Positions 37,567 through 46,400 of a stretch of DNA of 64,000 nt are shown here, in pieces (the first letter of the stretch is position 1; every line of letters begins with the position of its first letter). The stretch is from Pseudomonadales bacterium (GTDB taxonomy: Bacteria; Pseudomonadota; Gammaproteobacteria; Pseudomonadales; Azotimanducaceae), in NCBI GenBank assembly GCA_017642855.1, contig JAEPOO010000001.1, positions 62,001 through 126,000 of the forward strand, in the 5' to 3' direction. Under the pieces are notes generated by a model that made no database searches, was not told the origin of the DNA, and saw nothing but the letters and a program-made list of their open reading frames with translations. The position numbers and the translations under genes are program-made.

Positions 37567-37965
37567 ATGACGGGTATAAAAGAGTCCGGCTTTTCATTGG
37601 TTGAGTTGATGATTGGTCTGGCTATCGTTGGTGTTTTGATGGCGATTGCTTTACCGGCTTATCAAACCTATCAGGCCGAGGCACGCGTTGGTGTTATTCG
37701 TGACAACATTCAGAGCATTCATCTTCTCCAGGTAGAGCGCAGGACGTCCTTCGGCGAATATGTGGAGGGCACCTATGCGCCAGGTGGCGCCGCGACATTA
37801 ACCACTCGGCTTGGCTGGTCTCCCGGTACATCGGTGGATGAAATTACCTACGTTGTGGCCTGCACGACAGATGGAACCAAGACAGGAGAGTGCGCGCCGA
37901 ACAGCGGCTACTCAGTGACGGGCACTCACCCGGATCTGGCCGATCCGGTTATCCTTACCTTCTAA
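37567..37965 (+). CDS. second type IV pilin (PilE/ComP-like)
   Basis: This 132-residue prepilin has leader MTGIKESG, cleavage before Phe9 and Glu5 of the mature chain ([27 protein letters not shown]). Near the C-terminus two cysteines (ACTTDG...GECAP) can form the disulfide loop that the major pilin lacks. It is shorter than PilA and could be a minor or DNA-binding pilin; the exact role is unknown. AAGGGAG precedes the start, and the pilA terminator means it needs its own promoter. Confidence 0.85.
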   Translation: MTGIKESGFSLVELMIGLAIVGVLMAIALPAYQTYQAEARVGVIRDNIQSIHLLQVERRTSFGEYVEGTYAPGGAATLTTRLGWSPGTSVDEITYVVACTTDGTKTGECAPNSGYSVTGTHPDLADPVILTF

Positions 37966-38140
37966 CGGTCAGCTTTAAAACATAGGTTAAACCCACGATC
38001 GCTGGCTGAAAGGGTTGTCGGCGATGACAGAAAGCGAGCCAGCTCAGGACACCCTCGCCCATGGCGCGCTTTGATGCTGATCAGATTGATTGCTGCGGTG
38101 GACAATCGAAAGACCAACAGTTGATCGAGTATCTGGCCGG

Positions 38141-39331
38141 ATGAGTGTCTTTCTACATAAGTACAGAACGCTAATGGTGTTGGTTGTTGCCCAGTGTTTT
38201 GGGCAGACCGCAGCGCCGATTCTGGTGCTACTGGGCGGCATCGTGGGCGCACAGATAGCGCCATCTCATGAACTCGCGACATTACCTCTCGCCATCATGA
38301 TTGCCGGAACAGCCTGCGCAACCGTCCCCGCGTCGATGCTGATGGCCAGATTTGGCAGAAAAACAGGATTTGTCAGCGGCACTGCGCTCGCAATTGCCGC
38401 AGGACTCATCGCCGCCTGGTCAATCGAAAAGGCACTTTTCAGTGGTTTTTGTTTCGCTTCATTTCTTATCGGCAACTATCTCGCCTTTCTGCAACAGTTC
38501 AGATTTGCAGCGGCGGAAAGCGTGTCCCCTGATGATGTGCCAAAGAGTCTCTCTATCCTAATGCTCGCTGGTATCGTGGCAGCGATCATTGGACCGGAGG
38601 CGGGTGAGCGATTTAGCCGTGTCGATGGTTTGCGCGATTTTGTTGGGTCGTTCCTGGGTTTGTCGGTGTTGATGACCGTTTCCCTGGTCATTCTGTTGGT
38701 CTTTTATCGAAACACCTCGATGGAATCGGAAGAAGTCAGCGGTGAAGCGAGACCGCTGAAGGAAGTGCTCAGTCAGCCAACACTCATGCTCGCCATGTCA
38801 TCGGCAGTCGTTGGCTATACCGTTATGAGTCTCATCATGACAGCCACGCCGGTGAGCATGCATGAGATGGATCATCACTCGCTGGAAGATACGACGTGGG
38901 TTGTGCAGAGCCACATTCTTGCGATGTACATTCCCTCTCTCTTCAGTGGCATTCTGGTCATGAAGTTTGGGGTGATGCGGATCATCCAGTCTGGTTTTGT
39001 CATCTTGGTTGCCTGTGTCCTGGTGGGTTGGGGAAAGCCCGAGCTGGCGCACTATTGGGGTGCTTTGGTGCTGCTGGGAATCGGGTGGAATTTCATGTTC
39101 CTTGGTGGCACGACGCTACTCACTCAGACTTATCGAGCATCCGAAAGATTCAAAGTCCAGGCGCTCAATGATTTTCTGATCTTTGGCCTGCAGGCAGTGG
39201 GCTCTCTTGGTGCGGGGCTGCTGCTGGCATCGCTGGGGTGGAAAGGTGTCATGGCCTTCAGCGTGCCCTGGCTTATTTTATTGCTTCCTGCGATGGTGCT
39301 CGTCATCAGGCAACGAGATGGGGTTAAATGA
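38141..39331 (+). CDS. MFS transporter, substrate unknown
   Basis: A 396-residue protein with about twelve transmembrane helices and the MFS loop (ARFGRKTGF between helices 2 and 3). The best start is ATG 38141 (MSVFLHKYRT); a TTG 51 bp upstream is less likely. It resembles YfkA/'MFS_1' exporters but no substrate motif is visible. It ends 3 bp before the ferritin-like gene, so it probably forms one transcript with the next two genes and may move their substrate or product. Confidence 0.85.
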   Translation: MSVFLHKYRTLMVLVVAQCFGQTAAPILVLLGGIVGAQIAPSHELATLPLAIMIAGTACATVPASMLMARFGRKTGFVSGTALAIAAGLIAAWSIEKALFSGFCFASFLIGNYLAFLQQFRFAAAESVSPDDVPKSLSILMLAGIVAAIIGPEAGERFSRVDGLRDFVGSFLGLSVLMTVSLVILLVFYRNTSMESEEVSGEARPLKEVLSQPTLMLAMSSAVVGYTVMSLIMTATPVSMHEMDHHSLEDTTWVVQSHILAMYIPSLFSGILVMKFGVMRIIQSGFVILVACVLVGWGKPELAHYWGALVLLGIGWNFMFLGGTTLLTQTYRASERFKVQALNDFLIFGLQAVGSLGAGLLLASLGWKGVMAFSVPWLILLLPAMVLVIRQRDGVK

Positions 39332-39334
39332 GCT

Positions 39335-40207
39335 ATGACGAGTCATCCCATGGACGATTTCCCTGTTCGCCCTTTGCGGTTCGATTTCCAGGAACTGGAG
39401 CAGAGCGATCCTGTCTGGAGTCGCTCGAATCCATTCTTCTCAATTTTTATCAACGCGCTTGGTGTGCACGTGCCTTACTTCGAGAGGTTTCTGGTGGCAA
39501 CCATGCGAGAGTATCGAGGGGAGTTGCAAGATGAAGCTCTGCGAAAAGATGTGCAGAAGATCATCGGCCAGGAGGCACATCATGCGTTCAATTTTGTGAA
39601 CTGGACTGACGCCATGTGTGGTCACTATCCAGGCCTTTGTAGGATCGATGAGGCAGCGAAAACCACTTTTTCGAATGCGCTGAAACGGGATAAGCGATAC
39701 AAAATTGGATTGACTGCAGGTTATGAAACCTTCACCTTTCTTGGTGGCATGATCATCCTCAATCGTTACGAAGAGCTGATGGGAGATGCTGACCCTAAAC
39801 TGAGAGCTCTGTGGGTTTGGCACCAGGTAGAAGAAGTCGAACATGGATCAGTAGCGTTCGACTTTTATCGAGCCTTCTATGAGCAACATGAATGGTATCG
39901 AAAGTGGATGGTGCTATACGCGTTTGCCCACATTTCGAAAGAAACCTTTGTCGCCTATCGAGAAATGATTCGCCCCTATAACTTTAAGAAACGACTTTCA
40001 GCCTGGAAGTTTTTTGCCGGTTTTGCGTTTGATCTGGCAACCGCTGCCATTCCCGTCCTAAAGAAAAGCTACCACCCACGAAACCATCCGATCTGCAACG
40101 AGGATCAAAATCAGGTGGCCATTGCCTGGCGTCGATACTTTGATCAAGGTGAAGACGCGCTTCGATTAACCAACAACGACATAACAAAAATGTTAACGGA
40201 GCCCTGA
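39335..40207 (+). CDS. PF10118-type 'metal-dependent hydrolase', ferritin-like diiron protein
   Basis: The 290-residue protein matches the family annotated as predicted metal-dependent hydrolase (PF10118). Its residues fit a four-helix diiron site better than a hydrolase: Glu50, Glu80-x-x-His83, Glu131 and Glu167-x-x-His170, the E / ExxH / E / ExxH pattern of ferritin-like oxygenases. The helix with WHQVEEVEHGSVAFDFYRAF is highly characteristic. No signal peptide is seen. The start may be ATG 39335 or 39350. Its TGA overlaps by one base the start of the isomerase-like gene. Oxygenase activity is inference. Confidence 0.75.
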   Translation: MTSHPMDDFPVRPLRFDFQELEQSDPVWSRSNPFFSIFINALGVHVPYFERFLVATMREYRGELQDEALRKDVQKIIGQEAHHAFNFVNWTDAMCGHYPGLCRIDEAAKTTFSNALKRDKRYKIGLTAGYETFTFLGGMIILNRYEELMGDADPKLRALWVWHQVEEVEHGSVAFDFYRAFYEQHEWYRKWMVLYAFAHISKETFVAYREMIRPYNFKKRLSAWKFFAGFAFDLATAAIPVLKKSYHPRNHPICNEDQNQVAIAWRRYFDQGEDALRLTNNDITKMLTEP

Positions 40208-40716
40208 TGAGCGACTACGATCCAACGCTGACAAACCGTGTGATTGGTCATGGCCTGCTGGTGTTGTTTGTCGGGCTGATTGCAGGGGTCATGCTGGTGT
40301 TCTCTCTGTTAGGCGCCATTGAGCTCTGGCCGATTCCTGGGATTGAAGCGGACATACCTGGGTCAACTCGAGGCTGGCAGGCGGCTCACGTTGGTGGAAT
40401 CATGAACGGCATCATGCTGGCCGGTATTGCGCTCTTGATGAAACATTTTCAGCTGACCGGACGCAAAGCGCTCTGGGTGGGCTGGGGGATGATCATCACG
40501 GGATGGGGGAATACCCTGTTCTATTGGGCGGGAAATCTCTCAGCGAACCGTGGACTGTCTGTCACTGAAACGCCTTTTGGTCAGGGAGATATCTGGGGCG
40601 CCCTCGCGTTCTTTGGCGGCGGCATTGCCATGTTTTTCACCTTCGTGGCGATAGGGATTCTTGTGGTTCAAGCATTCGGAAGTCTCAGGGACTCGTCGAA
40701 TTTAACGAGCCGTTGA
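40207..40716 (+). CDS. styrene-oxide-isomerase (StyC)-like integral membrane protein
   Basis: Styrene oxide isomerase is a small heme-b membrane enzyme that converts an epoxide to an aldehyde. This 169-residue, four-helix protein shares its signature spacing: HG near the start, PGS-x2-GW-x2-AH-x5-NG, GW-x-N-x2-FY and S-x-NRGL-x6-FG-x-GDI. From memory of Pseudomonas StyC, the heme ligand His58, Asn64 and catalytic Tyr103 align with His61, Asn67 and Tyr106 here, all with the same +3 offset. The gene is coupled to the diiron gene (TGATG) and overlaps the LLM gene by 32 bp at the 3' end. No styrene monooxygenase is nearby, so the natural substrate is unknown. Confidence 0.75.
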   Translation: MSDYDPTLTNRVIGHGLLVLFVGLIAGVMLVFSLLGAIELWPIPGIEADIPGSTRGWQAAHVGGIMNGIMLAGIALLMKHFQLTGRKALWVGWGMIITGWGNTLFYWAGNLSANRGLSVTETPFGQGDIWGALAFFGGGIAMFFTFVAIGILVVQAFGSLRDSSNLTSR

Positions 40717-41620
40717 GCTTCTGCAGTATCTCGCGCGTGGCGGCGCCTTCTTCGGAATTCGTCGCGTAAATGGATGCCGCGAAATCTGTGACACCTGCTT
40801 CGCTTAGACGCTGAAGTCCGTCTTCCACCTCTCCAACACGCCCTGCCATGGCGAGATCTGCGGGACCGTCAACACCCTCGCGTTCAAACATGGCTCTGTA
40901 AGACGGTAGCTGGCCATACATGGACAGTGTTTTGGCAATCCGATCGCGAATCGCATCGGCCTGATCGGTCACGACAACAGGCAGGGTCGCGATGATGCGT
41001 GGCTCTGCCCGACCTGCTTTCGCTGCAGCTTCCTGAATCGAAGGCGCAATGTGTTCTTGGATGGTCTTCGGCCCTACCCAGGCGAGGGTTGTACCGTCCG
41101 TTCTGTTACCGGCAACACGCAAAGCCTGTGGCCCGAGCGCAGCAACAACGACCGAGGGTGGCTTCTCTGCGGGTTTGAATACCTGCGCTTCACAGGAAAG
41201 CGTTTCGCCGGAGTATGAAACCTTTCCTTCATTCAGTAGTGGCATCAGTATCGACAGATACTCGCGCAGATGTCGAATTGGTTTTTCGAAACCGATGCCT
41301 AGTTGCGCCATCATGACCTCGTGAGATAAACCAATTCCAAGACACAATCTGCCTGACATCGCTGAGTTACTGGTGATTGCCTGCGCCGCCATGGCCATCG
41401 GGTGTCTTGGAAACGTGGGCACAACGGCGGTTCCTAGCTCGATATTAGGAGCATCAGCAGCAATGGCAGTGAGGACTGTCAGTGCATCGAATCCGCCGGT
41501 AGGGTGTTCCGCGAGCCAGTAGCTGTGAAATCCATCAGACATCGCAGCCAGGGCGTCTTTTCTAATGGCGTCGATTGATGCCCGCTGAACCAGACCGGTG
41601 CCATTGATGCCTATTTTCAT
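40685..41620 (-). CDS. LLM-class (luciferase-like) F420/FMN-dependent oxidoreductase
   Basis: A 311-residue TIM-barrel of the luciferase-like monooxygenase family, of the type often annotated as F420-dependent. Motifs include YWLAEHPTGGFDALTVLTAIA, ELGTAVVPTFPRHPMAMAAQA and GRLCLGIGLSH. Whether it uses F420 or FMN cannot be read from the sequence. It is 8 bp downstream of the KstD-like gene on the same strand, suggesting a two-gene operon, and its last 32 bp overlap the isomerase-like gene. Confidence 0.85.
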   Translation of the reverse strand: MKIGINGTGLVQRASIDAIRKDALAAMSDGFHSYWLAEHPTGGFDALTVLTAIAADAPNIELGTAVVPTFPRHPMAMAAQAITSNSAMSGRLCLGIGLSHEVMMAQLGIGFEKPIRHLREYLSILMPLLNEGKVSYSGETLSCEAQVFKPAEKPPSVVVAALGPQALRVAGNRTDGTTLAWVGPKTIQEHIAPSIQEAAAKAGRAEPRIIATLPVVVTDQADAIRDRIAKTLSMYGQLPSYRAMFEREGVDGPADLAMAGRVGEVEDGLQRLSEAGVTDFAASIYATNSEEGAATREILQKLNGSLNSTSP

Positions 41621-41628
41621 CTTCTCAC

Positions 41629-43272
41629 CTAATCATTTCTTGAAACGGCGTGACTGGCCGAAAGAAAACCAAAGACCATGGCAGGGCCAAGGGTTCCGCC
41701 CGGACCACCATAAGTCATGCCGAAGGGTGAGCCCATCACATTGCCTGCAGCATAAAGACCGCGAATTGCCTCCCCGTCGATGTTTACAACGCGACCATGT
41801 TTATCCACTTTGGGACCTCCCTTCGTACCGAGACATCCGCTTTTGATTTCGACCGCATAGTAGGGGGCTCTGGTGAGTGTGCCCAGGGTTGCTTCGCGAT
41901 CACCTTTCCTGTGTGGGTCTCCCCACCATCGATCGAAGGCACTATCGCCTCGACCGAAATCCGGGTCGTGGTTTTCCTCACAAAGCTGGTTCCAGCGGCT
42001 GATGGTGGCTTCGAGGTTTTCAGCATTTATGCCTAGCGACTCTGCAAGCAAAGTGGGTGAATCAGCTCTGGTGACCCAGTCTGCGACACCTTTTCCTTCG
42101 ACGCCGGAAGCGACCCGGAAGCCGAATTTTTCGGCATAGGTTTCATCGAAGACCAGCCAGCAGGGTAGGTTCTGGTATTCGAACTTCGATACATCTTCGA
42201 CGTGGAATGCCGCCCCAAAAGCGTTGTAGTTTGCAGCTTCATTGGTAAACCGCCTGCCGTGTTTGTTTACCATGATAGAGTGCGGCAAGGTTCGCTGGCC
42301 GTTAATCAGTACCCGTCCCATTGGATTTTCCGACTCCGATACCACCGCGACCGGAATCCACCAGGCTTCCCGCATATTGGCAAGCATGGCGCCCGCTTTC
42401 ATGGACATTCTTAGACCATCGCCGGTATTGGTTTCCATGGAAACCGGGTGTGTCATTGGACCCCGAAGAAATGATCGACACAGCCCTTCGTCCCAATCGA
42501 ACCCGCCGCTGGCGAGAACAACACCGCGACGTGCGTTAATGTTGAGAGGACCTTCCTCGGTTTCGATGACGACACCCGAGACCTGATCTTCTGCGACAAG
42601 CAGTTCTTTTACGGCACAGCCTGTTCGTATTTCTACATTCTGATCGAGGCAGGCTTTTAACAATCTGCCGATCAGGGCTTGGCCGCATCCACGCTCGTTT
42701 GCCACCGCTCGGCGTCTCAGTTCTTCCGTCTCCGGAATCTCGGGGATGGCTTTTCCCAGAGGTGTTTCGCTCATAGTGATATTGGGGTTCGCGAAATAGG
42801 GTGAGGGTGTGACTTTGTGTTCCCATTCACCCAATTCCGTAAAAGGAAAGAGCGGGCATTCAACAGTGCGCCCTCCCTCAGTGCTTCCACCTGGGAACTC
42901 AGGATGATAGTCAGGCATTCCCTCCACTGAATAGAATTCCACCGCTGTATTGGCTTCCAGGAACTCGATCATGGTTGGCCCTGCGTCGACATAGGATTCA
43001 ATCAGCGACGCATCCAGCATGTCGCGGGACAGAGACATAATGTAGGTGATTGCTTTTTCCCGGCTGTCTTCAATACCGACATCGGACATGTGAGGATTGT
43101 TGGGGATCCATACCTGGCCACCGGACCATGCGGTTGTCCCACCGACCAGGTCTGCTTTTTCCAGTACGATGACCTTGTCGGCGCCCTTTAGTTTTGCAGT
43201 TACGGCTGGGGTTAGTCCGGCGGCGCCGGAACCGACTACTACTACATCAAAGTGAATTTGTGAGTCCGGCAT
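41629..43272 (-). CDS. FAD-binding 3-ketosteroid-dehydrogenase-like flavoprotein
   Basis: A 547-residue flavoprotein of the fumarate reductase/KstD family, which dehydrogenates 3-ketosteroids or related cyclic ketones. It has the N-terminal dinucleotide fold VVVVGSGAAGLTPAVTA, LVGGTTAWSGG, the substrate-loop PDYHPEFPGGSTEGGR, and the C-terminal GLYAAGNV...YGGPGGTLGPAM. Tyr521 and Gly525 correspond to the catalytic Tyr-x3-Gly (Tyr487/Gly491) of Rhodococcus KstD. Substrate is inferred only at family level. It is the first gene of the operon with the LLM protein. Confidence 0.85.
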   Translation of the reverse strand: MPDSQIHFDVVVVGSGAAGLTPAVTAKLKGADKVIVLEKADLVGGTTAWSGGQVWIPNNPHMSDVGIEDSREKAITYIMSLSRDMLDASLIESYVDAGPTMIEFLEANTAVEFYSVEGMPDYHPEFPGGSTEGGRTVECPLFPFTELGEWEHKVTPSPYFANPNITMSETPLGKAIPEIPETEELRRRAVANERGCGQALIGRLLKACLDQNVEIRTGCAVKELLVAEDQVSGVVIETEEGPLNINARRGVVLASGGFDWDEGLCRSFLRGPMTHPVSMETNTGDGLRMSMKAGAMLANMREAWWIPVAVVSESENPMGRVLINGQRTLPHSIMVNKHGRRFTNEAANYNAFGAAFHVEDVSKFEYQNLPCWLVFDETYAEKFGFRVASGVEGKGVADWVTRADSPTLLAESLGINAENLEATISRWNQLCEENHDPDFGRGDSAFDRWWGDPHRKGDREATLGTLTRAPYYAVEIKSGCLGTKGGPKVDKHGRVVNIDGEAIRGLYAAGNVMGSPFGMTYGGPGGTLGPAMVFGFLSASHAVSRND

Positions 43273-43431
43273 CTCTTCCCTGCTCGAAACAGTTTTTGTC
43301 TATTGGACAACTAGTGGGACAGCTTAGCATCAGTGGGAACACTGGCTAAAACCCAGAAGTTTGCAATTTACTGAAATTACATAGAGTCTGTATTGAACCA
43401 TTGATGTTCGCTAAAAATTGAGGGAGTAACT

Positions 43432-46400
43432 ATGCGGTTCTCTCACCGTCACCTACTTTTAGTAGTTCTAGGTTCTGTTCTTACTTTTCTCTGCCCACAG
43501 GCTCTTGGAGTACAGAAGATGGCTGGCCTTTTTGGTGCTTACTATTCGAACTACTCCAGTGGTTTCGATAATTACCTGGATTTCAGCCAGTCAATAGATA
43601 TTCAAGTTTCAGCTCTCGACACTGCGGTTGTCGAAGTTTATTCGGGCACCCTGCCGCTAAATACCGATGTAGAAATCAATGGCCAAAGAATGGTTCCTTG
43701 TAGTTCCTCATTGGAGTCGGGAATGTGCTTTGTGTACTTCCACGCCGGAGGAAATGGTAACTACACGATCAGTCTCGATCCTCGTCAAAGTCAGTCTCGC
43801 TATCACAACCTTCGCGTAAAGGTGCTCTATGAGGACCGATATACCGAGTCCTTTGAAATGGCTGTTGATTTGGCAATGGAGGTTGACTATCCGGCAGCGC
43901 TGGAGTTTCAAAGAGAATTGCTTCGCACAAATCTGCAGGGAAGCCAAGGTCACGTCTACAATGCGATTAAAGGAGTGCAGACTGCCGATATGGTTGCTTC
44001 GGCAGCTCTAAAGTTCGTTACCCCCAAGTTGCAAAATGCGACGGCGGCTCAGAAGGCGTACCCCCTGAAATATGAGTTTGCCCTCCCTTCTAGTGGCGCG
44101 GCTGGATTGATGGATCAGAAAGACTTTCTAGCAGTTTCTGGAATGGTCTTTTCTCCGGAGCATGATGACCCCGTTAGTGCTGCCACCGAAGTCGCAGATT
44201 CCGTTTTGGCTTTTGCTCAGTTGCTCCGTGGAAATCCAATTCCCGCCTGGCAAGAAATTATTAGCAACAAGGCGACAGCTTTAGTTTATGGAGCCGGAGT
44301 TGTTAATCTCTATGGTCAAGATGAAACAATCGATGCAGCGATCTTGGCTGAACACTTCATCACGCTGCATGCTGATGATCAGTTTGGACCAAGGAGCAAG
44401 AGCGGACTAATAGTAGTTGCTGACATCGAAGCCGAAAATCAGCACTCCGGGGAATCATGTGGCTTTTTTGGAAACCTACTGACTTCATGTTCTCGATCAG
44501 ACTACGATAAAGATCTTTTCTACGACTACTACACGCTTTACCGCGATCTAATCCTTTTCAAGGCAAGGCAGTACCAAGAGTTGGCTAATCACCATCTGGA
44601 TGTTGATGGGGATGGGATTGTTAACTCCGAGGACCTGAACCCCAACAGCTATGATGACCCAATAGAAGATATACCATCTTCAACCAGTATTACTGCGGTT
44701 GCGGAAGAGGGTTCGTCTTCGGGAAGTGTGCGCGTTTATGCTTTGATAGAAGGGCTAGTCAATGCGGATCTAAAATCTTCTAGGTTTACTTTCGATGATG
44801 GACATTCGAGGTTCTATGATCCAGGACCTGGGAAGGTGCCAGCTCTTTCTTATCAACGCGCTTTTGGCAGCGTGGCATATAGCGGAAATGTAGAGATCGA
44901 AGTTACAACCTGGGATGGGCGCGTCTTGCTAGATTCCGTAGCATTCAGCGTTCAACAGGAAGAAGTAGTGGATGTTGAATATGATCCTCACGCAAGTCGA
45001 GTGAACCCGGATGCCCTAATCGATGCGCTAGTTGGGGACGAAATAGAGTTTAAAGTTCGTGGCTACGATACCGATAGCAATCTCTCACATGTCATTTGGA
45101 GTGCAGGGCCTAGCCTTGAGTTGTTAGATGATAGTTTTGATGATTTTGCAGATCATGAGACAAAAGAGGGAACGGAGAAGATAAAAGCGCGTGTGCTGGA
45201 TGACAATAATGGCGACGCTGCAGAAATTACAGCGACGGTGTTTGATTCGTTGGGAAACAGTGATTCAACTAGTTGGTACATCACAGCTCGAACGCAATAT
45301 GCGCCAGTACTTAGTGTTACAGCTGGATATCCGTTGGATGGCGTTGTTCAGGTTCCTCTAGGCCGAACAGATTTTGGGGTTTCTCTGTACGACCAAGATG
45401 ACAATTCGGGCCTGTTACTTTGGTACCTAAATGGCGAGCTGATAGAGAGCGACGGAACCGGAGGAGGCAATCCCAGTTTAGATAAGACGCTCCGTTTGGA
45501 GATATTTGAACGTTCAGTAAACCTCTTAGAAGCTGTCGTCACAGATGCAGACGAAAACGAAGCGAGGCTTACGTGGGAAATTGAAGCTGGATATGCGTCT
45601 GATGGCAACATCCCCCCAATTATTGAGGAGTTTGGCTTACGGGATTCTGGGACATATCCAGAGCTACCTTACGAAGTTTTTCGAGTAGGGGCTTCTTATG
45701 AATTTCTTTTTCAGGCTTATGATCCTGAAGTGGGCCTGGTACTCATGGAGGTATTTTTCGATGACGCACTTGTTTATCAATACGACAACACAAGTGGGGT
45801 GGAGAGGCGGAGTAGTATGCCGATACTAAACTTTCCAACTCCCGGAGATGTAGAGGTTCGACTCAGGGCGCTTGATAACCAAGGTGCGGAAACGATCAAG
45901 AGTCAGGTGTTTACTGTTTTGCCGGCGGATGACACATCAAGTCAGGCGCCGCTGATTGCGGAGATACATCCTCCGCCTGGGTCGACATACTATTCATCCT
46001 CGAAATTGGAGTTGGACTTTATCGGTCACGTGACCGACCCTGAGTTCGATCAATACTCCATCGAAGTTTCCATTGACGGAGTTGTTTATCTCAAAGAGGG
46101 ATACAGGTTCAATGGCGCAGTTACCTTCGATATTGATGATTCGATACCTGACATCACATCGGGTACCCACACTGTAACCTTGACGCCAATCGACTTGTCA
46201 GGGGTTAGAGGAACCTCGGTAGAGTACACGGCTATTGTTGGGCAACAAGGTAACAGCAGGCCAACTGTAGTTCCGTTATTCCCACCTTCTGGTCAAGAAG
46301 TGAACGTCTTGGCTGGGGAGAATTTTGAAGTTTTTCTCTATGCTGAAGATCTAGACGGGGACCTAAGCTATGTCGAATTCGATATGTCTGATGTTGGCGA

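Noticed and set aside
37962..38282. Minus-strand 106-codon frame after the second pilin
   Set aside because: It overlaps the start of the MFS gene, and its Arg/Ser-rich composition looks like a shadow of the other strand.
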